This document shows positions 1 to 6,506 of a DNA stretch of 12,610 nt, one piece after another. The DNA is from Candidatus Coatesiibacteriota bacterium. GTDB taxonomy: Bacteria; B130-G9. The position numbers and the translations under genes are program-made. Position 1 is the stretch's first letter. Every line of letters starts with the position of its first letter. The stretch spans positions 1-12,610 of the forward strand of contig JAFGIT010000185.1 of NCBI GenBank assembly GCA_016929465.1, given 5' to 3'. The notes beneath the pieces were generated by a model. The model worked only from the letters and a program-made list of their open reading frames with translations, did not search any database and was not told the DNA's origin.

Positions 1-189
1 GAAGCCGAGATTGAGCCGGATTCATATGGGGAAATCTCGGATGAGGCGATCCTCGCCAAAATGATGAAATATCAACCGGAAGATTTGGTGGTGCGGATTC
101 CGCCGAAAGGGCGCAGCTCGATCAAAGTGAGAATAGTGCAAGTCAGGAAGGCCAAGCCTCATCCGATCGAACCCGACGACCGCCTCTAA
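1..189 (+). CDS. C-terminal end of an unrecognised protein (cut by window edge)
   Basis: The frame is open from base 1 to the TAA at 187-189, giving the last 62 residues of a protein that begins outside the window. The visible part starts acidic and then turns basic, with a segment reading roughly RIPPKGRSSIKVRIVQVRK before a PIEPDDRL tail. I recognise no domain. An in-frame ATG at 61 has no ribosome binding site in front of it, so continuation from upstream is more likely. It lies 13 bp before the SQSCDL protein gene on the same strand, so the two are probably co-transcribed and may form a pair. That 62 codons are open is only moderate evidence of coding; the close spacing to the next gene adds some support. 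Confidence 0.5.
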   Translation, partial: EAEIEPDSYGEISDEAILAKMMKYQPEDLVVRIPPKGRSSIKVRIVQVRKAKPHPIEPDDRL

Positions 190-202
190 TTTGAGTTGAT
201 CC

Positions 203-745
203 ATGACAGAGCATCAGGAATCGGGAAATTGGTATCTGGAAGTTGGCAATTGCGCCCCTATCGAGCAAGGAGACTTCGTCCTTTCCTGTCCCGTCTTGAT
301 CCCCACCGGCGAGCAAATAGACGGCGAATTGACGGCTATCGAGGATCAATATGATGTGATTGTCTTGAGTCAATCATGCGACCTTGTCGCCCAGAAACCT
401 AAGATTGAACTTGTTTTGGTATCTCCCGTATGGGCCCTCTCGCGATTCTCTGGAACCAAAGGTGGATTCTATGCATCAAAGGAGGGCAAAGAGGCTATCA
501 GACGCGGCAACGCCCCCGGCTATCATATGCTCAGCAAATGCGGTATCCCATGCTTCGACGACGAGTTCCTTGTCGTCGATTTTCACAATGTTTATGGTGT
601 GTCTTTTTTATCGCTGATAACCATGCTGAAGAAACAGGACAAGAGGCTTCGCCTTCGCCCGCCATATAGAGAGCATCTGTCCCAAGCCTTTGCTCGATTT
701 TTTATGAGAGTAGGACTCCCCGCCGACATCCCGCCTTTCAGATAG
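203..745 (+). CDS. conserved protein of unknown function with SQSCDL motif
   Basis: This ORF encodes 180 residues with no signal peptide or membrane segment, so it is probably cytoplasmic. Its most striking motif is S56-Q-S-C59-D-L, placed right after a hydrophobic strand (VIVLSQSCDL). A basic and aromatic C-terminal block (about residues 150-179) carries PYREHLSQAFARFFMRVGLP. From memory, both features recur in a widespread family of bacterial hypothetical proteins of about this length, so the gene looks complete and real. A conserved Cys in such a motif could be catalytic or bind metal, but nothing here decides that. The ATG at 203 has only a weak GAG upstream; the short 13 bp gap suggests translation coupled to the preceding ORF. 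Function unknown. Confidence 0.8.
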   Translation: MTEHQESGNWYLEVGNCAPIEQGDFVLSCPVLIPTGEQIDGELTAIEDQYDVIVLSQSCDLVAQKPKIELVLVSPVWALSRFSGTKGGFYASKEGKEAIRRGNAPGYHMLSKCGIPCFDDEFLVVDFHNVYGVSFLSLITMLKKQDKRLRLRPPYREHLSQAFARFFMRVGLPADIPPFR

Positions 746-798
746 CCGCCAGGGACAGATGACATTCAGACTTTCTCGGGTCGCCTTATCGGGCCTAT

Positions 799-828
799 TT
801 GACTAACTGCCTTCATTGTCGCTAATCT
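799..828 (+). promoter_or_regulatory. weak candidate promoter for the rmlD-dapB operon
   Basis: TTGACT at 799-804 matches five of six bases of the sigma-70 -35 consensus. The -10 candidate TAATCT at 823-828 is poor (three of six) with an 18 bp spacer. The site lies in the 144 bp gap 746-889, upstream of the first gene of the operon and after the SQSCDL gene. No convincing terminator was seen in that gap. Confidence 0.25.
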
Positions 829-889
829 TCAGGCACATTTGCGATGTGATCGAAGATGGTTGTGCCATGCTTATCAGGAGATGCGAATT

Positions 890-1750
890 GTGACGAAAGT
901 GCTTGTTATTGGCTCAAAGGGGATGCTCGGGAGGGACCTTTGCGTCCGACTTCGCCAGGAATTCGAGGTGGTGGAGGCGGATATCGAGGAGGTCGATATT
1001 CGAGACCACGCCGCAACCTGCAAATTAGTGTCAAGCATCAAGCCTGACGAGGTTGTCAACGTGGCAGCATTTACCGACGTTGATGGTGCAGAAATCCGCC
1101 CCTCGCTCGCCTACGAAATCAACGCCGAGGGCGCAGGAAATGTAGCGAAAGCCGCAAGCCAGATTGGTGCGAGATGCACCTATATCGGGACTGACTTCAT
1201 CTTCGCAACAGACAAGGGCAAGAACGCCCCGTATGTGGAGGACGACGAGCCGCGACCAATGGGCGTTTATTCCCGCTCGAAGCTAGCTGGTGAGCTCAAC
1301 GTCAAGCGATATGCCGATAGATTTCTCATCATCAGAACCGCATGGCTTTTCGGATTACACGGCAAGAACTTCATAGATGCGATTCTGAAAAAGGCAAGGG
1401 AATCCGACCTTCGGGTCGTTGATGACCAGGTCGGATGCCCGACGTTCTCGATTGACCTATCGGAGGCCATCGCCCGTCTGCTGAGAACGCAAGATACGGG
1501 CACTTTCCATTGCTGCAATGCCGGCAGTTGCTCGTGGTGCGAATTCGCCAGGGCAATAGTCGGGATGGCCGGCTTCGATAAGGTCGAAGTGTCACCGATT
1601 AGCACGGAGGAGCTGAATCGCCCTGCTCCGAGACCAGCCTACTCAGTGCTCAACACGGACAAATTGCTCGAGAAGACGGGCTTCAGAATGCCACCCTGGG
1701 AGGACGCCCTGGGCAGATATTTGAGGCTAAGAGAGGAGCGGCAGAGATGA
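890..1750 (+). CDS. rmlD: RmlD-like dTDP-4-dehydrorhamnose reductase (NAD(P)-dependent SDR)
   Basis: The product (286 residues from this start) is an extended short-chain dehydrogenase of the RmlD/sugar-nucleotide reductase family, which reduces dTDP-4-keto-L-rhamnose to dTDP-L-rhamnose. Visible motifs are the nucleotide-binding G8-SK-G-ML-G14 near the N-terminus, the strand TYIGTDFIF (98-105), the catalytic pair Y127-SRS-K131, and the RmlD-typical DDQVGCPT segment (178-185) and a late RPAYSVLNTDKL. The start chosen is GTG 890, because AGGAG at 876-880 sits 9 bases ahead; ATG 881 directly abuts that site, and a TTG at 839 would add residues unlike the family. The stop overlaps the dapB start (ATGA, 1747-1750). 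No rmlA, rmlB or rmlC is present, so the exact sugar substrate is inferred from family only. Confidence 0.85.
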   Translation: MTKVLVIGSKGMLGRDLCVRLRQEFEVVEADIEEVDIRDHAATCKLVSSIKPDEVVNVAAFTDVDGAEIRPSLAYEINAEGAGNVAKAASQIGARCTYIGTDFIFATDKGKNAPYVEDDEPRPMGVYSRSKLAGELNVKRYADRFLIIRTAWLFGLHGKNFIDAILKKARESDLRVVDDQVGCPTFSIDLSEAIARLLRTQDTGTFHCCNAGSCSWCEFARAIVGMAGFDKVEVSPISTEELNRPAPRPAYSVLNTDKLLEKTGFRMPPWEDALGRYLRLREERQR

Positions 1751-2598
1751 GCATCGACGGGAGCGAGATCAGGCTCTGCGTGACCGGAGCATGTGGCCGG
1801 ATGGGTCGGATGGTGCTGGAATGTGCAGCAGAGGGGAATCGGTATCGGGTGACCGGGGCGACGGAGCGCGAGGGCCATCCGCTGTTGGGAAAGCCAATCT
1901 CAGAGATCACCGGTATCGACGCAATCGATGGCGTGGCTTTATCTTCGGACATCGTGCCCCTGCTGGCAGATGCGGACGTGATAGTAGACTTCACGGCACC
2001 GGACGCATCTGTGGCCAATTTCCGGCTTGCGGTCGAGCGTGGAAAGGCGATTGTCATCGGCACGACCGGGCTCTCACCTTCCCAGGTCGAGGAATTTCAC
2101 TCCCATTCGAGCGAGGCTCGATGCGTCTTCTCTCCGAACATGAGCCGCGGCATGAACCTCATGTTCCTCTTGGCAAGGCTGCTGGGCAATTCTCTCGGTG
2201 ATTTCGACGTCGAGATCATCGAGGCTCATCATCGGCACAAGAAAGACTCCCCGAGCGGAAGCGCTCTTCGGATTGCGGAGAATGTTGCTGAAGGCAGACA
2301 GGTCAATCTGAATGATTTCGCGGTCTTCGGACGGCATGGCAAGACGCTCGACAGACCGCAAGGACAGATTGGGATGCACTCGATCCGGGGCGGCGGAATC
2401 GTCGGTGAACACACCCTTCTCCTGGCAGGAGACGGCGAGCGACTCGAGGTGACGCATCGCGTGGAGAGCCGGCGGACATTCGCACTCGGGGCACTGATGG
2501 CTGCAGAATTCGTCTCAAAGGCTAGTCCCGGCATCTATTCGATGCTGGATGTTCTTGGTCTCTCGAATCTTCTTAACCAATTATCTCGGAAGGCCTAG
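1747..2598 (+). CDS. dapB: 4-hydroxy-tetrahydrodipicolinate reductase
   Basis: DapB reduces 4-hydroxy-tetrahydrodipicolinate with NAD(P)H in the diaminopimelate/lysine pathway in the cytoplasm. The 283-residue length is slightly above the usual 245-275. All signatures are present: the dinucleotide loop G14-ACG-RM-G20, the GTTGLS turn (105-110), SPNMSRGMN (129-137), and the signature EAHHRHKKDSPSGSA (159-173). Catalytic H161 and K165 align with E. coli H159 and K163. RGGGIVGEH (214-222) and a C-terminal YSMLDVLGL follow. The gene overlaps rmlD by ATGA, which implies translational coupling, and its end carries the ribosome binding site of the next gene. It is the only lysine-pathway gene visible. 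The call is secure. Confidence 0.97.
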   Translation: MSIDGSEIRLCVTGACGRMGRMVLECAAEGNRYRVTGATEREGHPLLGKPISEITGIDAIDGVALSSDIVPLLADADVIVDFTAPDASVANFRLAVERGKAIVIGTTGLSPSQVEEFHSHSSEARCVFSPNMSRGMNLMFLLARLLGNSLGDFDVEIIEAHHRHKKDSPSGSALRIAENVAEGRQVNLNDFAVFGRHGKTLDRPQGQIGMHSIRGGGIVGEHTLLLAGDGERLEVTHRVESRRTFALGALMAAEFVSKASPGIYSMLDVLGLSNLLNQLSRKA

Positions 2599-2608
2599 AG
2601 GTGCGGAT

Positions 2609-3301
2609 TTGGGGCTAAGAGCTGTCATATTCGACCTGTACGGAACGCTGATCGACCTGTTCGAGTGGAGCGATGAGCAGGATGTTCTCGCCAGAATGGC
2701 GGACATACTCTCTTTGCCAGCGGCGGAATTTCAAAAGACATGGACCGAGACCTATCCGGAGCTCGTTACCGGAGCATTTCATGATGAGGTGGCCTATATT
2801 GGAAACCTGTGCGACAGGTTAGGAGCTAAGCCTGGGGACGAGAAACTCAGTGTCGCACTCGCAATCAAGCATGAATTCACCAGCGGCCTCATTATCCCCA
2901 GGTCTGACGCGGAGGAGACACTGAACAGACTAAGAGCAGCTGGTCTTAAGCTCGCCTTGTTGACGAACTGCAGCCCTGAGGTCCCAGGATACTGGAATAG
3001 GACTGCTTTGGCACCTTTGATGGATGCCGCGATATTCTCATTTCAAGTGGGCTGCAAGAAGCCGGACCCCAGGATATACAATTTGACCTGCGAGAGATTG
3101 GGGGTAGGCCCCGAGGAGTGCGTCTTCGTGGGTGATGGCGGCAACCGCGAGTTGGAGGCCGCAGATGAAGTTGGCATGACCTCGATTATGATCAGGACTC
3201 CGGAGGACCACATCTACAATCCGCGTCGGACTGCCTCGGATGGCTGGGCCGGCCGGAGAATCGCGCACCTGATGGAGGTAGCCGAAATTGCCATCCGATG
3301 A
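2609..3301 (+). CDS. HAD-superfamily hydrolase (haloacid dehalogenase-like, Tyr variant of motif I)
   Basis: This 230-residue protein is a HAD hydrolase with a helical cap (about 20-95). Motif I is F8-D9-L-Y11-G-T: the nucleophile D9 is present, but the usual second Asp of phosphatases is Tyr, as in 2-haloacid dehalogenases. Motif II is LLTN (117-120), motif III is the CKKPDP region (K150/K151), and motif IV is VGDGGNRELEAA with D175 and Glu in place of the usual second Asp. The substrate cannot be named. The start is TTG 2609: AGAGGTG at 2597-2603 lies 5 bases ahead and overlaps the dapB stop; starting at 2549 would place a long non-family extension inside dapB. Its 3' end overlaps the methyltransferase gene by 14 bp. 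Confidence 0.85.
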   Translation: MGLRAVIFDLYGTLIDLFEWSDEQDVLARMADILSLPAAEFQKTWTETYPELVTGAFHDEVAYIGNLCDRLGAKPGDEKLSVALAIKHEFTSGLIIPRSDAEETLNRLRAAGLKLALLTNCSPEVPGYWNRTALAPLMDAAIFSFQVGCKKPDPRIYNLTCERLGVGPEECVFVGDGGNRELEAADEVGMTSIMIRTPEDHIYNPRRTASDGWAGRRIAHLMEVAEIAIR

Positions 3302-3920
3302 AAGGCCGGACCGGGAGATTCCCTATGACACGCTCTACGAGGCGAAGGAGTACTACTGGGGCAAAAAGCCCTCTTCCTCGTGTGAGAAGCTGCTCGAGAT
3401 ATTCGGGCCGATAGAGGGGCGACCGAAGCTACTTGATCTTGGTTGCGGCGAGGGCAGAAACGCCATCCACCTGGCGAAGCACGGCTTTGAGGCGACCGGC
3501 CTGGACAAATCGAGGAACGGTCTTAAGAAGACGCTAGAGCTCGCGAGCTCGGTCGGTCTGGAGGTCAAGACAATTTTGGGGGACATAAAAGACTGCCGGC
3601 TCGCCAGCGGGTGGGATGTGATTTTCTCAACGGGAACCATACACTACCTCCCCCCGGAGATGAGGGAGGAACGCTTTGCGCATTTCAAAGAGGTGACGGT
3701 GGGAGGCGGCGTGCATGCGATATCGGTCTTCGTGAAGAAGCCCTTCATCCCAAGGGCTCCAGATGGAAACTCAGCAGCGCCCAGCTTTCGTTCTGGCGAG
3801 CTACTCGGCTATTACTGGGATTGGGAGATTCTGTTCTGCACAGAGGAGATATTCGACTGCAACTCCGGAGGTGAACCGCACAAGCATGCGGTCAATAGAG
3901 TCGTCGCCAGGAAGGTCTAA
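3288..3920 (+). CDS. class I SAM-dependent methyltransferase, TehB-like
   Basis: The 210-residue product has a Rossmann-type methyltransferase core: motif I LLDLGCGEGRNAIHLA (48-63), the acidic ribose-binding D73 in GLDKS, an acidic GDI (98-100), and DVIFSTGTIHYL (110-121) as the motif IV region. The N-terminal YYWGKKPS and C-terminal VVARK resemble TehB-type tellurite-resistance methyltransferases, but many relatives act on small molecules, so the substrate is open. The start is TTG 3288, supported by a strong GGAGGT at 3274-3279 eight bases ahead; this overlaps the HAD gene. It is the last gene of the rmlD-dapB-HAD-methyltransferase operon and is followed by a terminator-like hairpin. Confidence 0.85.
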   Translation: MPSDERPDREIPYDTLYEAKEYYWGKKPSSSCEKLLEIFGPIEGRPKLLDLGCGEGRNAIHLAKHGFEATGLDKSRNGLKKTLELASSVGLEVKTILGDIKDCRLASGWDVIFSTGTIHYLPPEMREERFAHFKEVTVGGGVHAISVFVKKPFIPRAPDGNSAAPSFRSGELLGYYWDWEILFCTEEIFDCNSGGEPHKHAVNRVVARKV

Positions 3921-3934
3921 GGGATGTGGCACGG

Positions 3935-3983
3935 CTTCGAGGCCCATCGCAAGGGCGAATCACCCTCGAAGGGGCGTTTTTTT
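3935..3983 (+). terminator. probable intrinsic terminator of the dapB operon
   Basis: CTTCGAGG (3935-3942) pairs perfectly with CCTCGAAG (3964-3971) across a 21-base loop. The stem is followed by GGGCG and seven T residues (3977-3983). The 5-base offset between stem and T-run and the large loop are not ideal; a second small GCCC/GGGC pairing inside the loop is possible. Its position right after the last operon gene supports the call. Confidence 0.5.
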
Positions 3984-4007
3984 GCATTGTAGATTTCATC
4001 ACTTAAT

Positions 4008-4014
4008 AGGAGGG
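4008..4014 (+). promoter_or_regulatory. strong ribosome binding site of the nitroreductase gene
   Basis: AGGAGGG stands 5 bases before ATG 4020. It is a near-perfect Shine-Dalgarno match and fixes the start of the following gene. Confidence 0.8.
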
Positions 4015-4019
4015 ACCCG

Positions 4020-4580
4020 ATGGAGACACTCGAGTGTATTCGGACGCGGCGTAGCATACGGAAATTTCTGGACAAGGAAGTGCCGCAGGATATCATACGC
4101 GAGATACTCGAAGCTGCAAGATGGGCACCTTCGGGGGGAAACAAGCAGCCCTGGCGCTTTGTCGTGACTCAGGACAGGGAGAAGATCAGGACATTCGATC
4201 CCTACTTCCACCAGCCATGGGTAGAACAGGCACCGGCCGTACTAGTCGCGTGTGCGAATCCTCACGACACGTGGGCAACCTATGATGAACGTGACGATTG
4301 CTTCGTGATGGACACATCTGCGGCAATCCAGAACGTCCTCTTGGCGGCACACAACCTGGGCCTCGGCGCGGTCTGGATATTGAGCTTCAGCCCGAAGGCC
4401 GTTCGGAAGGCTCTGGGAATACCCCCTCACATTCGGGTGCTCTCGATAATCCCCCTCGGCTATTATGACAGGGATGATGAGACCGAATTCGCTGGAAAAA
4501 AGGTCAGCAATAAAGGTTCTCTTCCGAGGAGGCCGGCTGAGGAGATATTTTTCATCGAGGAGTATGGTGCTCCGCTCTGA
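4020..4580 (+). CDS. nitroreductase-family FMN oxidoreductase
   Basis: This 186-residue protein belongs to the nitroreductase family: FMN-dependent, usually homodimeric cytoplasmic enzymes that use NAD(P)H to reduce nitro groups, quinones or related compounds. Visible signatures are the N-terminal RTRRSIRKF (8-16), the FMN phosphate/ring loop APSGGNKQPW (36-45), the helix AAIQNVLLAAHNLGLGAVW (101-119), and PLGYYD (145-150). Length is typical of the short subgroup. It is separated from the operon before it by a terminator-like hairpin and is followed by a 215 bp gap, so it is probably transcribed alone. The physiological substrate cannot be deduced. Confidence 0.92.
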   Translation: METLECIRTRRSIRKFLDKEVPQDIIREILEAARWAPSGGNKQPWRFVVTQDREKIRTFDPYFHQPWVEQAPAVLVACANPHDTWATYDERDDCFVMDTSAAIQNVLLAAHNLGLGAVWILSFSPKAVRKALGIPPHIRVLSIIPLGYYDRDDETEFAGKKVSNKGSLPRRPAEEIFFIEEYGAPL

Positions 4581-4667
4581 GAGTCGAGTGGGTGGCTATT
4601 TTGCCTGAAAGATGAGTATACAGATTGCTCCTTCTTGCCCATCCAAAGCCTCTTTTATACTCTCAGA
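4576..4667 (+). repeat. inverted-repeat arms after the nitroreductase gene
   Basis: TCTGAGAGT (4576-4584) is perfectly complementary in inverted orientation to ACTCTCAGA (4659-4667), 74 bases apart. A second pair, GAGTATA (4614-4620) and TATACTC (4656-4662), shares bases with the right-hand arm, so the two pairings are alternatives. No T-run follows. This may be a weak 3' structure of the nitroreductase transcript, or chance. Confidence 0.3.
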
Positions 4668-4672
4668 ATAGC

Positions 4673-4702
4673 TTGACTGCCTTGGCGCCTCGATGCTATA
4701 TG
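4673..4702 (+). promoter_or_regulatory. candidate sigma-70 promoter for the TlpA-like gene
   Basis: TTGACT (4673-4678) matches five of six -35 bases. After an 18 bp spacer comes TATATG (4697-4702), preceded by TG at 4694-4695 as in an extended -10. It stands 94 bp before the TlpA-like start in a 215 bp gap, between the nitroreductase and a gene with its own terminator, which suits a single-gene transcript. A direct repeat GATGCTAT (4692-4699 and 4710-4717) overlaps the -10. Confidence 0.5.
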
Positions 4703-4717
4703 TAACGTAGATGCTAT
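4692..4717 (+). repeat. direct repeat GATGCTAT overlapping the -10 of the TlpA-like promoter
   Basis: GATGCTAT occurs at 4692-4699 and again at 4710-4717, 18 bases start to start, flanking the predicted transcription start. The geometry suits an operator for a regulator, but no regulator gene is nearby and 8-base repeats can arise by chance. Confidence 0.3.
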
Positions 4718-4795
4718 TAGGACAAGTTATCATTGCTTACGAAGTTGCGAAGCAAGCGCAAGAATGTTTGAAAAAAGTACAAAGAGGAGGAAAGC

Positions 4796-5683
4796 ATGAC
4801 ATCAAAGCTCGCGTTGTTTGCCGCTTTGACAATCCTTTTGATAGTCCCGTCATTGGGGCTTTGCCAGTACCCGACTCCATTCAATGACGGGGATATCGCG
4901 CCTGACTTCACGGTCCAGAATCTGGACGAGGAGTGGGTGAGTCTCTCCGATTGGTCCGGCAAGATAGTCGTCATGGATATGTGGGCGACCTGGTGCGGAC
5001 CGTGTGTTGCCGCAGTCGGCATTTTAGAGAATGATATATGGCAAGTCTATAAGGACCGTGGCCTCGTTGTCTGGGGCGTTGACATCAGTCCAAACAGGGA
5101 TACTCTGGCTAAGATCAAGGATTTTGCAGAGCAGCAAGGTCTGACATATCCCCTCGCGCTGGATGTCAACTATGAAACCCAGCCTTATTCAAGCGGATAT
5201 GTACCCACCATGTACATCATCGACCGAAAAGGTGTGGTGCGCTATGGCGAAGTTGGCTTCAATAAGACCGCTGTCATCTCGAAGATAGAAGAGCTGCTTG
5301 AAGAAGACCCGGTTGGCCCATCATTCGATCTGAAAATCAATAAGATGGATGTGACCCCATACGTGCCCGGCGACTTCATGAACATCTCGGCAGATGTGAC
5401 CAATCCTGGAGATGCACTTCCTGTCAACATCTTCATTGCTGTCGAGATCTTCGACGAGTTCTTTTTCTGGCCGAGCTATAGCAGTATGATGACACCCACG
5501 CCTTACACCCTTCCAGATAGCTTGGTGCTGCTCAACTACATGCTTGAGTCTATTGCCATACAGGAAGGTTGGCCCCCGATAGGCGATTACACCTGGTATG
5601 GTGTGCTCGCGAGCCCGCTTGACGGGGAGTGGATAACCGAGCCTTCAATAGTGCAGTGTAGCGTAGGCGTAGCGACGCCCTGA
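4796..5683 (+). CDS. secreted TlpA/ResA-type thioredoxin with extra C-terminal domain
   Basis: The 295-residue product has an N-terminal signal sequence (about 1-23, hydrophobic LALFAALTILLIVPSLGL). A thioredoxin-like domain follows (about 32-168), with the active site W66-C67-G-P-C70 and the cis-Pro loop V136-P137-T138. Such proteins act outside the cytoplasmic membrane as thiol-disulfide reductants, for example for cytochrome c or secreted proteins. After it, residues about 178-290 form a beta-rich domain that is not part of TlpA, with VTNPGD (201-206) and FFFWPSY (222-228); a similar domain is in the partial gene at 12305. Cys23 is preceded by Leu, so the lipobox is not canonical. AGAGGAGG (4783-4790) lies 5 bases before the ATG. 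It appears monocistronic between a promoter candidate and a strong terminator. Confidence 0.88.
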   Translation: MTSKLALFAALTILLIVPSLGLCQYPTPFNDGDIAPDFTVQNLDEEWVSLSDWSGKIVVMDMWATWCGPCVAAVGILENDIWQVYKDRGLVVWGVDISPNRDTLAKIKDFAEQQGLTYPLALDVNYETQPYSSGYVPTMYIIDRKGVVRYGEVGFNKTAVISKIEELLEEDPVGPSFDLKINKMDVTPYVPGDFMNISADVTNPGDALPVNIFIAVEIFDEFFFWPSYSSMMTPTPYTLPDSLVLLNYMLESIAIQEGWPPIGDYTWYGVLASPLDGEWITEPSIVQCSVGVATP

Positions 5684-5712
5684 CACCGAGGCTTTGACAA
5701 AGACAATTGGAT

Positions 5713-5752
5713 GCCCGCCTTCGGCTGCCGCCGGAGGTGGGCTTTCCTTTTT
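5713..5752 (+). terminator. strong intrinsic terminator after the TlpA-like gene
   Basis: GCCCGCCTTCGGC (5713-5725) and GCCGGAGGTGGGC (5730-5742) form a 13-pair stem with only two G-U wobbles and a TGCC tetraloop, followed by TTTCCTTTTT (5743-5752). It lies 29 bases after the TlpA-like stop. This is a textbook rho-independent terminator. Confidence 0.92.
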
Positions 5753-5853
5753 AAGAGCTGAGTCTCCTTCCCACTTTCCTTGACATTTCTCTGATCTCTT
5801 ACAACCTCTATACATCATATTGAGCGAATGGACGACATCTGTGAGGTAAATAA

Positions 5854-6504
5854 ATGGAAAGCGTCAAGCAAAGGAAAGAGCGCCTTGCAGCAATATTCTT
5901 GATCCTGAAAAGCAGGTATCCTGATGCAAGGCTCGAGCTTGAGTTCAAGACTCCCCTGGATTTGCTCGTTGCGTCCATTTTGGCCGCTCAGTGCACCGAT
6001 GAACGCGTGAATGAGGTGACCGGTTCGTTGTTCGAGAAATACAGAGCTGCCTCTGACTACGCGAATGCCGATCCGGCTCTCTTCGAGCGTGAGATTGGGA
6101 GCATCCCTCTCTTCAGGAAGAAGACGAGGAGCATCATCAATGCCTGCAAGGAGATCGTGCTGAACAACCACGGTGAGGTCCCTTCCGATATCGAGGCCTT
6201 GACTTCATTGAAAGGCATTGGCAGAAAGACGGCCAATCTCGTCATATCCAGCGCATTCGGGAAGCCGGCAATCGTGGTTGACACGCACGTCTATAGAATC
6301 TCGGGCCGACTCGGGCTATCCGCCGAAACAGACCGCGACAAGATCGAATTCGCGCTGATGGAGCTACTCCCGAGGGAGAACTGGTCTGAGTTTGGCCATC
6401 TGCTCGCGACGTTTGGAAGGGACATCTGCAGGGCTAGGGCCCCGAAGTGCCGCAGTTGCCCGGTCGAGAATCTCTGCCCACGCCTGAATTTACCTGGCGA
6501 CTGA
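5854..6504 (+). CDS. nth: endonuclease III (DNA glycosylase/AP lyase)
   Basis: Nth removes oxidised pyrimidines and cleaves the resulting abasic site in base excision repair. The 216-residue length is typical. The helix-hairpin-helix LTSLKGIGRKTANLV (116-130) carries the catalytic K125, and VDTHVYRISGRLGL (142-155) carries the catalytic D143. The [4Fe-4S] ligands C192, C199, C202 and C208 have the exact C-X6-C-X2-C-X5-C spacing. All these residues sit five positions after their E. coli equivalents (K120, D138, C187 and so on). GAGGT (5843-5847) lies 6 bases before the ATG. Upstream, 5753-5853 has a perfect TTGACA at 5780-5785 but no -10 at the right distance. The next gene starts 2 bp after the stop, so it is probably co-transcribed. 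Confidence 0.97.
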   Translation: MESVKQRKERLAAIFLILKSRYPDARLELEFKTPLDLLVASILAAQCTDERVNEVTGSLFEKYRAASDYANADPALFEREIGSIPLFRKKTRSIINACKEIVLNNHGEVPSDIEALTSLKGIGRKTANLVISSAFGKPAIVVDTHVYRISGRLGLSAETDRDKIEFALMELLPRENWSEFGHLLATFGRDICRARAPKCRSCPVENLCPRLNLPGD

Positions 6505-6506
6505 GC

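Noticed and set aside
839-889. Longer rmlD reading from TTG 839
   Set aside because: The added 17 residues do not resemble the family, whose N-terminus starts at the first beta strand; GTG 890 has a well-spaced AGGAG.
4853-4867. Lipoprotein signal in the TlpA-like protein
   Set aside because: Cys23 is preceded by Leu rather than Gly, Ala or Ser, so the lipobox is not canonical.
5780-5814. Promoter for nth from TTGACA 5780-5785
   Set aside because: The nearest good -10-like sequence, TATACA at 5809, is 23 bp away, too far for a standard promoter.
5815-6171. Minus-strand frame of 118 codons across the nth start
   Set aside because: Antisense to a fully conserved nth and without a ribosome binding site or motif.
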